Source of the DNA: Euryodendron excelsum | Lineage: Eukaryota; Streptophyta; Magnoliopsida; Ericales; Pentaphylacaceae | Assembly (NCBI GenBank): GCA_033060915.1 | Contig: CM065380.1 | Span: 44,537,501 to 44,601,500 of the forward strand | Direction of reading: 5' to 3' | Length of the DNA: 64,000 bases | Part shown: in pieces, positions 21,023 to 32,495 of the stretch | Numbering within the stretch: the stretch's first letter is position 1 | Layout: the number at the start of each line of letters is the position of its first letter | Made by a program: the position numbers and the translations under genes | Notes under the pieces: generated by a model | What the model saw: only the letters and a program-made list of their open reading frames with translations | What the model was told of the DNA's origin: nothing | The model's database searches: none

Positions 21023-22447
21023 ATGTATGCACCAATGTTTCAAGACGATGGGTCATCATCTGTGACTTCGTCACCTCTCCAAGCCTTTCCCATGATGTCA
21101 ATTTCACCTGGCTTCGGATCACCATACCCGTGGCTCAGAGAGCTGAAATCCGAGGAGCGGGGCTTGTATTTGATCCACCTATTGCTTTCTTGTGCAAATC
21201 ATGTAGCCACTGGTTGTCTTGAAAATGCGAATATCACCCTTGACCAAATCTCCCAACTTGCCTCTCCCAACGGTGATACCATGCAGCGCATTGCTGCCTA
21301 CTTTACCGAGTCACTCGCTGAACGGATCCTGAAAAGTTGGCCCGGTCTTTACAAGGCCCTCCATTCCACCAGAGTTTCTTTGGTATCAGAAGAAATTCTT
21401 GTGAGGAAATTGTTTTTTGAGTTATTTCCCTTCTTAAAGGTGGCTTTTGTGATCACAAACCAAGCTATTATTGAAGCCATGGAAGGGGAAAAGATGGTTC
21501 ATATAATCGATATAAATGCAGGGGAACCTGCACAGTGGCGTGCACTGCTTCAAGACTTGAGCGCTCGTCCTGAAGGCCCACCTCATTTGAGAATTACGGG
21601 GGTTCATCAACAGAAAGAGGTGTTGGGGCAAATGGCTCATATATTGACCGCAGAAGCTGAGAAGTTGGATATTCCATTTCAGTTCAATCAAGTAGTTAGC
21701 AAATTAGAGGATCTCAATGTTGAAAACCTGCCTGTTAAAACAGGCGAAGCGCTAGCAATTAGCTCAGTTCTCCAACTGCATACTCTTTTGGCAAACGACG
21801 ACGAACACAGAAAAAAATCCCCGCTGACACCAAAGAATGCGAATGGGGTTAACTTGCAAAGAGTCCTGCAAATGAACCAAGGCACTTTAGGTGAGTTGCT
21901 TGAGAAAGATTTGGTTAATGGGTGTAGTCCAAGTTATGACTCAGCTTCTTCGTCACCGCTATCTTCAAACACTTCTGCAAAGATGGATAGCTTCCTTTAT
22001 GCCTTATGGAGTTTATCACCGAAGGTCATGGTTGTGACAGAGCAAGATTCAAACCATAATGGATCCACTCTTATGGCGAGGCTATTGGAATCATTGTACT
22101 TCTATGCAGCATTATTCGATTGTTTGGAATCTACTATGCCAAGAACATCACCGGAGAGAATGAAGATGGAGAAGATGCTATTCGGAGAGGAAATAAAAAA
22201 CATCATAGCAAGTGAGGGTGCTGAGAGGAAGAAAAGACACGAAAAGCTTGAAAGGTGGATTCAGCGGCTTGATTTGGCCGGTTTTGGAAGTGTACCCTTG
22301 AGCTATTATGGTATGTTGCAAGCAAGGAGGTTGCTGCAGAGTTATAGTTGTGATGGGTATAGGATTAAGGAAGAGCATGGTTGTGTGGTGGTTTGCTGGC
22401 AAGATCGAGCTCTTTTCTCAGTATCGGCTTGGCGGTGTAAGAGGTAG
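21023..22447 (+). CDS. SCL3: GRAS-family transcriptional regulator, SCARECROW-LIKE 3 type
   Basis: Single-exon CDS of 474 codons. The frame is open upstream to an ATG at 20963, but 21023 is preferred: MYAPMFQDDGSSS matches where SCL3 proteins begin, and a splice acceptor lies just upstream. The N-terminus is short, as in SCL3. GRAS blocks run in order: ERGLYLIHLLLSCANHVA (leucine heptad repeat I), VHIID at residues 159-163 in the form VHIIDINAGEPAQW, then the second heptad repeat, PFYRE region from about 331 (SPKVMVVTEQDSNHNGS, YFYAALFDCLES) and the SAW end (CWQDRALFSVSAWRCKR). A serine-rich insert sits at about 285-325. Known of SCL3: a nuclear protein without its own DNA-binding domain that works with DELLA and SCR/SHR to tune gibberellin response and root ground-tissue division. 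The gene looks intact. SCL3 rather than another GRAS subfamily is well supported by wording along the whole length. Confidence 0.95.
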   Translation: MYAPMFQDDGSSSVTSSPLQAFPMMSISPGFGSPYPWLRELKSEERGLYLIHLLLSCANHVATGCLENANITLDQISQLASPNGDTMQRIAAYFTESLAERILKSWPGLYKALHSTRVSLVSEEILVRKLFFELFPFLKVAFVITNQAIIEAMEGEKMVHIIDINAGEPAQWRALLQDLSARPEGPPHLRITGVHQQKEVLGQMAHILTAEAEKLDIPFQFNQVVSKLEDLNVENLPVKTGEALAISSVLQLHTLLANDDEHRKKSPLTPKNANGVNLQRVLQMNQGTLGELLEKDLVNGCSPSYDSASSSPLSSNTSAKMDSFLYALWSLSPKVMVVTEQDSNHNGSTLMARLLESLYFYAALFDCLESTMPRTSPERMKMEKMLFGEEIKNIIASEGAERKKRHEKLERWIQRLDLAGFGSVPLSYYGMLQARRLLQSYSCDGYRIKEEHGCVVVCWQDRALFSVSAWRCKR

Positions 22448-22628
22448 TAGATCTTTGATTTTTTTACTACTAAAATGTTTTCATTTTGATTTTTCCTTAA
22501 AAGTCTTTTTATGAACAATTTTGTTCATGTGGAAGTGCATACTGTTGGATTGATTTTTATGACCGTCTTGTGCGCTTACCTATACTTGACATAGACATTT
22601 CTTTCGATTTCATTTCATAGGAGACTCT

Positions 22629-22745
22629 GAGCTGTTTTCTTTCCTTGGATAACATGTGAAATAATTCGATTATCAAATGCATCCTAAGACTGAGAGCTGT
22701 TTTCTTTTCTTGGATAACATGTGAAATAATTCGATTATCAAATGC
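22629..22745. repeat. 52-bp direct repeat downstream of SCL3
   Basis: Copies at 22629-22680 and 22694-22745 run from GAGCTGTTTTCTTT to ATTATCAAATGC and differ at one base. They lie in the 3' flank or 3' UTR of the GRAS gene. Confidence 0.85.
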
Positions 22746-24753
22746 TTCCTCTAACCATCCCATTTTAGTTATCAAATTAGACTAACCGTTGCAATGTTGG
22801 AAGTGTAAATACCAGAAGTTGCAGGCACTTGATACTTACAGTTGCATTGGCCATCCAGGAACAATGTTACATATGTTCAGGATTATATGTAACTGTTGAT
22901 GTATTGCCTTGAATGTTTACTTGATAGGCCTCTTCATGAATGAATGGGTATGGGTCCTGTAAAATCTGACAATGCATGGCCCAAGCTCATCCTTTACTCC
23001 TCCATACTTGATTGAATAATGACCTTCATGCCTATTCCATGCATATCCCTGCTTGGAAAACAACTTGAAGAAGTCTTGTGGCAAAACATTTCATCGACAC
23101 TAATTATTTGACAAATTTTATAATCACCGATATAGAATAAAATTAATATCAACTGTAACTGGACAGCACAATGGAGAACTACAAAATATTGCAAATGTGT
23201 GTCTAAATAAATTGCTCTCTCTCTCTCTCTCTCTCTCTCTCCACCAAAAATGAAAAAGAGAGAGAGTAGAAAATCATCTTAATGTGGAGAGGATGTTTTC
23301 ATGTTTCATACCATGATGCGTAACCTCATGAGCCAAGACCCCGCCTTTGATACACCTTTAAAATTCTGAAAAAAAATATGAACTGAAGGAAGTGGGCATT
23401 ATCATTCATTTCTTTGGAAAATGGCATCCTAAAACTCTGGTTTACAAGAGAAAAACGAATTTGCACTCTCTCTATTAGACTTGTTCTCTCGAGGCCTGTC
23501 AATCAGGCCGAGGTGAGCCGGGCTGAGGGAGCTCAAGCTCAGCGCATTTCAAACAACAGGCTTGGGCTGAGTTTATGTCAGCCCGTATATGACCATCGAC
23601 TATTTCTATCAAAACGTTTTGTTGTTAAAACAACTGTTAATCCCTTTATACGGCCCAAGGCTTAAGCCCCAAGACTGTCTGCGTATGAACTATGAACCAC
23701 CAAACTCGCACAAGTACAATATGATTATGGGGTTGGGCCAAACTCTGCACAGCCCGAACATGAATTCAGGCATTATTAATCTTTTGAGCAAGCTCAACAA
23801 AGCCCAATTGAAGCTCAGTCCCAGACTCCCAATGGCCTTGGATTGGAGATATAAAAACTAGCTTACAAGACTTAAATGACTTCAATGGCTGAATCTCATG
23901 ATACCGTACGTTAATGAGATTTTCCTTCATTCGAAGGTTGACGACGAGACAATGGTTGTAGCGTCATTGCCCTTGGCAGCAGTGCAGATGGTCATTAAGT
24001 CTGTTATTTTCAGGTTTTTCAATTTCTCTTTTAGCTATTTTATATATATATATATATATTATCAACCAGGATAGGAAACATATAAAAAGCAAAAGGATTA
24101 CAATAAAAGATGTGCGCTCTTTTAGCGATATATAAGAATTGTCTTACAATACATAACAAAAAAACCAGAGCCCCTCTCTCGTTTTATCCCCAATTTCAAG
24201 CCTATGGAATTGTCAAACCTGAAACCAAGCAACATGTCACCGCATTAGCATCTTCTATGGAAGAGTGGATCAAATGCATTCACACGAATGAATGTACATG
24301 TAAATTTATGAATAAATATATTTCATATTTATAGCATTTTCGGTTGCATCCTTGCATCGATGGCACTTAATAAAAGAAGTTATTTAATTGACCAAAAACA
24401 TAATGAAGTTAGGCCATCCCTATCTCTCTTTATGTTGGAATTAAAACGTTTTCTCTTACTTAACCATGTCATTCTATGTAAATTTTTTGTTTGTATATTA
24501 TTGCCCATTTATGTATATCACTCACTCTGTCCTTTTTTTGTGATTTATTTAAAAAATGAATAAAATCATGACAAATTTGATAAAATGATAAAAATATTCC
24601 CATGAAGGACAACTCTTCATTTTGACATAAAAGGGTAACATTGTCTTTTTGATGTTCTATGTTTTGAATAGATAAAATGACAAAAATACTCTGACGACAA
24701 AATAGTTAAACGGTTTTCATTTATTTTACAGTTATGTCCAAACCATAATGAAT
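22746..24753. other. Intergenic between SCL3 and the lipid-transfer-like gene
   Basis: Contains a CT tract at 23214-23241 followed by a GA tract near 23257, which could pair as a hairpin. A GC-richer stretch at about 23480-23860, with many GCCC/GGGC and AGCTC words, looks like a transposon remnant but has no definable ends. A TA tract lies at 24040-24059. No gene is supported. Confidence 0.5.
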
Positions 24754-25284
24754 TTATCTGTTCACATTTAAATCTATAAAGGTTATGTGATTTTTGCTCA
24801 AACTATAAGAAGTAAAAATATAATTACTCCAAATATATAAGTTAAAGCCATAAACCCAAAACAAAAAAAACCTAATTGCAAAACGAGTTTGAATCCCTCC
24901 CAAACGAAATAAAGAAATAATAACAGAAAAAGAAAGAAATAGATTGGTGGTGACAGATACGATCTTACTTCCACATATGTATCCATGGGGAAGAGGTCTG
25001 CCACAAGCTCCTGCAACATAAGCCACCTTTTTCACGCTGATTACATCTAAGGCCTTTGGGGAAACATATTGGCAAACGCAAGGAATGTGTGCAGCCCTGA
25101 CTGCACCACAGCAAGCTTCTGAAGGTGGAACCTCTGGGCCTCTTATAGTAAAGTAGGCTTGGCACTGATCAAGGGCGTTGACGTCATCTAGGCAGTCCGG
25201 TTGTGCCCACACCACCACCCCACTCTCACTCATCAATATGATTGCTAGGACTAGGTTCAAGATCCCAATGCTACCAACTGCCAT
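24754..25284 (-). CDS. Secreted eight-cysteine lipid-transfer-like protein (nsLTP / 2S albumin superfamily)
   Basis: The frame starts at the ATG ending 25284. Residues 1-28 form a signal peptide with a hydrophobic core (ILNLVLAIILM) and a likely cut after VWA. The mature part has the eight-cysteine pattern C-x9-C-x16-CC-x9-CxC-x22-C-x9-C, finishing HGYICG. Such proteins fold as four helices around a lipid-binding cavity in the apoplast; the spacing is nearest to type IV/VI plant nsLTPs, not type I. The unspliced frame continues about 70 hydrophobic residues past the last cysteine, which is unusual. A strong donor, GTAAGA, begins at 24968 right after the C8-Gly codons. One pyrimidine-rich acceptor ends at 24803, which would stop the protein after one residue. 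So the true coding end is probably 24969 plus a short last exon. An eight-cysteine secreted protein is near certain; lipid binding is inferred. Confidence 0.82.
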   Translation of the reverse strand: MAVGSIGILNLVLAIILMSESGVVVWAQPDCLDDVNALDQCQAYFTIRGPEVPPSEACCGAVRAAHIPCVCQYVSPKALDVISVKKVAYVAGACGRPLPHGYICGSKIVSVTTNLFLSFSVIISLFRLGGIQTRFAIRFFLFWVYGFNLYIWSNYIFTSYSLSKNHITFIDLNVNR

Positions 25285-25285
25285 T

Positions 25286-25309
25286 TCTCTCTCTCTCTCT
25301 CTCTCTCTC
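25286..25309 (-). repeat. GA tract directly upstream of the lipid-transfer-like ATG
   Basis: A 24-bp CT tract on the plus strand, GA in the gene's sense, ending next to the start codon. It is probably part of the 5' UTR and it is the first of five CT tracts that bound the tandem units upstream. Confidence 0.85.
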
Positions 25310-27366
25310 GGAAAATATATAGAGACGGGCGATATGGGGACAAGAAAAGATTATGAATCATGCAAGGAAAGTGAATTAAAATCTTAAATACGTAGAATTT
25401 AAAGTTTGTATCATTATTGGTATTCTTTGCATGACATATATATAGCAAAGTTTTTAAGTTCTCTTATATAAAGATAGGAAAATATTATTTTTATAGAAAA
25501 TTTGTGTATAAAATCTCACCACTCACCATAATGATGTGGTAATATAGGTGTTTTGGTTTTAAGTGAAAGGATCATGTCATTTAACCATATTATTCTGGTG
25601 ATAAATTTTGTATGAATTTTTTATTTATTAATAAAGATATTTTAAAATATCTAATATCTATAAATGAATCGTAGACCAAAATCATTGTACGCGGCGTTGA
25701 TGTCCATTACTCTTCTATTTTACATATTTATAGATTTATTATTAATGTACATTATTTTAACAATCTTTATTACTAACCTAATCAATTTAAAAAATTTGGA
25801 AATTTTCATTTAATAATGGCTAATCACTTCCTAAGAATTCTCTCTCCCTCTCTCTCTCTCTCTCAAGAGGAAAATATATAAAGACGGGGGATATGGGGGC
25901 AAGAAAAGATTGCGGATCATGTAAGGAAACTGAATTAAAATCTTAAATACGTAGAATCTAAAGTTTGTATAATTGTTTGTATTCTTTGCATGACACATAT
26001 ATAGTAAAGTTTTTAAGTTCTCCTATATAAAGATAGGAAAATGTTATTCTTATAGAAAATTTGTGAATAAAATCTCACCACCCACCATAATGATGTGATA
26101 ATATAGGTGTTTTGGTTTTAAGTGAAAGGATCATGTCATTTAACCATATTATTCTGGTGATAAATTTTGTATGAATTTTTTATTTATTAATAAAGATATT
26201 TTAAAATATCTAATATCTATAAATGAATCGTAGACCAAAATCATTGTACGCGGCGTTGATGTCCATTACTCTTCTATTTTACATATTTATAGATTTATTA
26301 TTAATGTACATTATTTTAACAATCTTTATTACTAACCTAATCAATTTAAAAAATTTGGAAATTTTCATTTAATAATGGCTAATCACTTCCTAAGAATTCT
26401 CTCTCCCTCTCTCTCTCTCTCTCAAGAGGAAAATATATAAAGACGGGGGATATGGGGGCAAGAAAAGATTGCGGATCATGTAAGGAAACTGAATTAAAAT
26501 CTTAAATACGTAGAATCTAAAGTTTGTATAATTGTTTGTATTCTTTGCATGACACATATATAGTAAAGTTTTTAAGTTCTCCTATATAAAGATAGGAAAA
26601 TGTTATTCTTATAGAAAATTTGTGAATAAAATCTCACCACCCACCATAATGATGTGATAATATAGGTGTTTTGGTTTTAAGTGAAAGGGTCTGTCATTCA
26701 ACCACATATCTATAGATTTATTATTAGCATACATTATTTTAACAATCTTTATTATAACCTAATAAATTTTAAAAATTTGGAAAGTTTCATTTAATAATTG
26801 CTAATCACTTCCGAAGAATTCTCTCTCTCTCTCTCTCTAGAGGAAAATATATAGAGACGGGAGATATGGGGGAAGAAACGATTGTGGATCATGTAAGGAA
26901 AGTGAATTAAAATCTTAAATACGTAGAATCTAAAGTTTGTATCATTGTTGGTATGCTTTGCATGACATATTATAGTAAAGTTTTTAAGTTCTCCTGTATA
27001 AAGATAGGAAAATGATATTTTTATAAAAAATTTGTGTAGAAAATCTCACCACTAACCATAATGATGTGGTAATATTGGTGTTTTGGTTTTAAGTGAAAAG
27101 GTTATGTCATTCAATCATATTATTCTAGTAATAAATTTTGTATAAATTTTCTGTTTACTCATAAAGATATTTTAAAATATCTACTATCTATAAATGAATC
27201 GCAAACCAAAATCATTGTACTTAGCGTTGATGTCCATTACTCTTCTATTTTACATATTTATAGATTTATTATTAACGTATATTATTTTAACAATCTTTAT
27301 TACTAACCTAATAAATTTTAAAAATTTGGAAATTTTCATTTAATAATTGCTAATCACTTCCTAAGA

Positions 27367-27413
<47 letters not shown>
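25310..27413 (-). repeat. Four-copy tandem array of the lipid-transfer-like gene's upstream region
   Basis: Units run 25310-25868 (559 bp), 25869-26427 (559 bp), 26428-26841 (414 bp, internally deleted) and 26842-27413 (572 bp). Each begins GGAAAATATATA and ends in a CT tract. By eye, 25540-26129 is identical to 26099-26688, so the middle of the array is a fresh 559-bp duplication, while unit 4 is clearly diverged. The deletion in unit 3 removes about 140 bp after TGAAAGG. The array holds no coding sequence; it is the gene's own 5' flank repeated away from the ATG. Confidence 0.92.
25436..25444 (-). promoter_or_regulatory. Likely TATA box of the lipid-transfer-like gene
   Basis: On the minus strand the sequence reads GCTATATATATGTC, about 150 bp before the ATG, which allows a leader of about 120 nt. 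In the upstream copies of this unit it is altered (25990 region ACACATATATAG, 26970 region ACATATTATAG). Confidence 0.4.
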
Positions 27414-27416
<3 letters not shown>

Positions 27417-30400
27417 TAGGTCAGTATAATAATCTTTTGCATAAGATACACACTTTCTCTCTTTATGTGTATATGTATAAACTAGCAGTGAACCCGTGCT
27501 ATGCACAAACTACACATACATAATTATAAGGCGATTTTTCAAAATTAGCTATGCGTGAACTACAAATACAGAATCGTAAGGCGATTTTTCTAATAATTTT
27601 TTGTAAACAAAGAGTTTTATAGGATCGTGTATTTCAAATATAATATTAAACGACACAACGTCTATAGGATAACTTCCGTCTTGAACTTTATTTGGACTAA
27701 ATATGTTAATAATATTTTCTCTATTACAATAGCTATAAAAAGAAGAAAATGTAGAAAAAACAATTTATGCACTATTATTAAGTTACACATTTAATATATA
27801 TTTATTTATTGGAAGTAAAAACATTAATTAAATTTTGACATTAAGTTTATTGAGTTATATTCAAGATTAAAAAGAGATAAATACAACTTATAAGAAAAAG
27901 ACATGAATATATGTCTTATATCTATCAAGAAATAGTCTTCCAAATTAATAAAACAATATTATTACACTTTATTTTTTGAGAAAATATAAATTAATAGTGA
28001 AATAAAATTAATTGAATTTTCATCAGTTAATTAAAATAAATGTAGGTAAAACTTTTAATTCCATGCATGAATAATGTTTGTCTATAGAATTATTTAATAA
28101 AAATTTAGTATACTTTATGTGTGTCAAATTTTGTATTTATTTTTTATTTTTTGAATAATTATTTAATATAACCGAATTGATTCATACAATGTGAAATAAA
28201 TTAGTGATTCATTATTTGTTTCTAATAATGAAACATGGTTAACCTTTTTTCATACATTTGTCATTTTTCATTATCTAAATGATTATATGTTGTGAATTTA
28301 TTAAAATGAAACTGTGCTTATACCAATGTACAGGATCTTAAGTTTATTGTAACATACACTAAAAAAAATCTTAATGGACAAAGTAAAAGTTATTTATCTA
28401 CTTTATTAATTATTATTTTATAAGCTTGTTAACCTTTCTTAATGTCATTTTTATTAGGTATGAGTAAATCTAACCCACAAAAAAAAATTGCAAATATATA
28501 ATAATTTTAAAAAGTTAAATTGCTTTGAAAAGAGCATTATTCATAGGAATTTGAATAGATTGTTATATTTAATTACTAAATTGATTACAAATAATCCATG
28601 ATATATTTAGTTTTAATATATTTTTATATTTAATAACTTTTAAAGGTTCCATATTGAAAGGGTAACAATTTAAAAAATACAACCATATTGATCAGATAAT
28701 CGATGACTTTATAACATTTGTATTTTTACATTTTTTAAATTCAAAAAATTAAAAAAAAATAGATCAAGGCTTTGAAGTTCAAAGACCTTCTAACCTATTG
28801 CTATATTATATAGTATAGACAATCCATGATATATTTAGTTTTAATATATTTTTATCTTTAATAACTTTCAAAGTTTTCATATTGAAATAGTAACAATTCA
28901 AAAAACATTACCATGTTAATTAGATAATCAATGATTTTATGATATTTTTATTTTTATATTTTTTAAATTCAAAAAATTAAGAAAAATGGATCAAGATTTT
29001 GAAGCTCAAAGGCTTTCTAACCTATTGCTATAATATATAGTATAAATGTCTATGCATTCTTGCTTTCTTAAATTTCTTGATAGGTTTTCAAACATTTCTC
29101 TTTATTAATTAATATTTCAAGATAAATAAGTTTCATGATTTTCTCTCTATTAGAAAATTCTAGATGTAAAATAATACGTCATTGGGCCCGTTAATAGTGT
29201 AAAATAGTGTCACATTAATAGTGACACTATATAAATATTTTTTCCTAATTTACTCCTGATGTATTTTACTATTAACAAAAAATTAATCCATTCTAATATC
29301 AATTTTTTTGTTTCCCATTTATTTTTAAAGACAAACATATCAATTTAATTATGCACTTACTCTAAAATAAATATTAAACTATAACATTTATCAAAAATAA
29401 TTCTAAAACAATAGCACTCAAATGATTAGTGCCTTATGTCTAATGATAACGTGTCTTGTGGCTCCTATATTGAGGTTCAACCTACACTAACTGCTAAAAA
29501 TAATAAAGAGAATAGTACTCAAGCATACCGTTTTTAATTTTAACTTAATATTATTTGCAACATGAATTTACAGAAACTAAATTGACTGAGTAGATAAAAA
29601 TAATATTGAGTTATTTTTAATAACTATTTTGGAATAAGTTAATAACTATAACTGATTTTTAAAATAAAAAAGGAAAACAAATCCATGACTACTTATATAA
29701 GAAAGTTGTAAGTTAAGAAGTATAAAGTTTAAAATTAAATATTAGAAAAGGTGATGCTTATCTTCCTTTTTGTTTACTAATAACTAAAAAAATATATGTA
29801 CACATGATTTAGGAATAAATTAGAGAAGCAATTTCTTTCCTATTATATGTTTTTCTTGTGTGGAAGAAAGAGAAAAGAGAATGGATACTTGCCACGAGGG
29901 TACTTTTGGAAGTGCGATTATAAGGTTTGTAGGAAAAGGAGGGCAAAAATGAGAGATGTGGGGCATTTTTGAAATATCTCAAACCTATGAGGGCAATATT
30001 GAATATCTGTTAAACTAAAAGGGCAAAATTGAGGTTTTCTGTAATGAAAATAACTTTTTATAAAGTTTTATGCATCCCAAGCTTTGACCAATTTTCATCT
30101 TAATGATAATTTCCAATAAAACATATCAAACTCAATAGAAAATTTCTTTGAGCTCTTTATATTGAGAGGAAAAAACTCCAATCATGGAAACCTATGAGAA
30201 GTTGTTTTGTTTAATATGTTTTAGATGAAGAATCATGGAAATTTAATTGTGGAACATTTTCCTAAATTTGGGCTAAATTAAGTTGGAATTTTTAAATAAT
30301 GATATAAAAGACAATAATTGTGCACAATCATAAGAGACATTTTAGGACTTAATAAAACAGAAACAGAATTATAAAGACTATTAATGGAAATACTAATTAT

Positions 30401-30830
30401 ATTTTTAGCATTAAGTATGGGATTGAAGTGTCCATAAAATAAATAATAATTATATAAAAAAATAAAAAAAAAGAAATCAAAACGGGTGTTGAAAGCCTAT
30501 GTCCAAGTTACCATTTTCGTATATACGTATTAGATGGCAAATAAAGGCATTTGGCATGTTTCACATGGTAACTTGTTTTTTTGTCGTAACTTCTTACTAA
30601 TTATGTTGTTTATGGTAATTTATTGTCTTTTGTATTTGAAATTTGTTTTGACCTGTTCATTAGCAATAAAATTCATAAACATAATGCTTCACAATGAAAA
30701 AAATGAAATATAATACACAAGAAATAAAAAGTATAAGATTAAGAAATGTAGTAAAAATATTTTTTTTTTATTATTAAAAGAGAATTTTGAAACAATGTAA
30801 ATATGAAGTATCTTTTAGTCTGAGTTATAC

Positions 30831-30835
<5 letters not shown>
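27414..30835. other. Very AT-rich intergenic DNA
   Basis: No gene. The words GTGAACCCGTGCTATGCAC near 27488 resemble the end of a widespread plant repeat. A tandem pair lies at 28592-29045. A perfect 10-bp inverted repeat, ATAGTGTCAC (29204-29213) with GTGACACTAT (29221-29230), has a 7-base loop and looks like a MITE core. Confidence 0.5.
28592..29045. repeat. Tandem pair of about 227 bp
   Basis: Both copies start ATCCATGATATATTTAG (28594 and 28822) and end CTAACCTATTGCTAT followed by a TATAGTATA motif. They differ by scattered substitutions. Confidence 0.8.

Positions 30836-30893
<58 letters not shown>
30836..30893. repeat. AG microsatellite
   Basis: An uninterrupted AG tract of about 57 bp. 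Confidence 0.95.
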
Positions 30894-30895
<2 letters not shown>

Positions 30896-32142
30896 CTAAA
30901 TAGGATGAGAGACGGAATATTTGTAGAAAATAGAATATAAAAATAAATTTTGCAAAGAAATGGAGAACCCATCTATGAAATTGCGACGTAATGTTTAATA
31001 CTCTAAGCTTATATTCATATAATTATATTTTATTTTATTTTTTTACCTTAGTATATACTTGTACAACTGTATAAATAGAAGTTCATATAAATCAAAACCT
31101 AATGAAAAATATTCATATTTTTAGTCAAATAGTGTAATACTAGTATCAAAATTTTCTTGTCAAATACTTCATAATACGTGTATGTGAGGAAAAGTCCATA
31201 TCACATGATTGACGGATCATCACATTAATCTTGGGCCATGGCAAGGAGAAAGAACGCACGAGAGCACTATTTTTAATTGTAACAATAAATTCTTTATAGT
31301 TTTAGTCAAGTAGCAATGTCAACTATCTGTAACATTTGTTCCACAAACAGAAAATGTTCATGTGCATTTTTTATGAGTTTGAAAAGGTAATTTACAATTT
31401 CTTCCTAGATAACCTCTTTCTTTCTTATGCTTTTTTCCTCTCTTCTCTTTTTCACTGTTTCTCACTCTGAAAAAAAGCCACCATCCCTCACCCAACTGCG
31501 GCCTGCCCAACGCCCGCCACCCCATCCTCCAGATGGATACCAAGTTCACCCCAATGCTCTGCTTGGCACACAACCGCACTTACCATTCTCCACTCCCACC
31601 CTTCAGCCCATTGTGCAGCCAAGGGTGGATGGGACAAGGGTCAATGTGAGCAACTGCCCCACTGACTTAGCAACCTCCACTATTTTTTAATTTGTTTTAT
31701 GTTTATTTATTCATAGGTTAGAATATAGTACAATTACCAACACATATATTTGTTCCTACTAAAATTTTCAATACCTATATTTGCTCCCACTAAATTTACT
31801 AGCATATAGCAACCAAAAAAAAAAAAAAAACCACTATTGAATTTTAACCACTCATTATTTAACGGATTAATTACATCAAGACTCCCTTAACTATGTCTAG
31901 TTTTTATTTTACCCCTTGTCTACAAAACACCACACCTACACCCCTAATGTATCACAAACCTCACCAAAGCTAACGGCGATAATAGAGAAACTAAAATTAT
32001 AATTTTACCCTCTTGTCTTTTGGTCAACTCAAGTCTCCTTCCCTCTCTTTCCCATCTCTCTTCTTCCTATCCACCTCCCATTGCACATCCCTGCATGATT
32101 TATTCTGCAACACGGACTTCCATTTCGCAGGCATTGTGAATA
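30894..32142. other. Intergenic DNA left of the hAT pseudogene
   Basis: AT-rich with one GC-rich island at about 31480-31660 that is open on both strands but matches nothing recognised. The 31860-31990 stretch (ACTCCCTTAACTATGTC, CTAACGGCG) resembles ends of common plant repeats. It may include the lost 5' part of the hAT element. Confidence 0.4.
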
Positions 32143-32495
32143 TGAAACTTCAAGAAACCAAGGAAAATTTCTTGAGATTTTGAAGTTTCTTTCATATTAG
32201 AATGAGATTGTGAGAAATGTTGTATTATAAAATGCCCCTGATGGTCTTAAGTTGATAGTACTTAATATTCAAACAATATTGTTAGGGCTGCTGCATTTGA
32301 AACTACTAACGCTATTGTCAGGGAGCTCAGTGATGGGTTATTTTCTATTCTCTTTGATAAATCCCAGGATGTACTATTGAAGGAGCAAATGGTCATTGCT
32401 TTGAGATATGTAGATAGAAGGGGATGTGTGTTTGAGCACTTTTTGGATATTAAGTAGCATGTTACTAGTACAAGTGCTCTAACACTTAAAGGAAG
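32143..32495 (+). pseudogene. hAT-type transposase fragment, left part (DUF4371-like)
   Basis: Frame-broken coding with hAT/ZMYM1-type words: FLEILKFLS, NEIVRNVVL, then AAAFETTNAIVRELSDGLF, LFDKSQDVLLKEQMVIALRY and VDRRGCVFEHFLDI. Stops and a frameshift at about 32279 interrupt it. It ends at the CACTA insertion and resumes at 41034. The N-terminal zinc-finger part was not found. Confidence 0.8.

Noticed and set aside
31358..31690. Overlapping open frames on both strands in a GC-rich island
   Set aside because: Both strands are open because of composition. Neither translation resembles a known protein.
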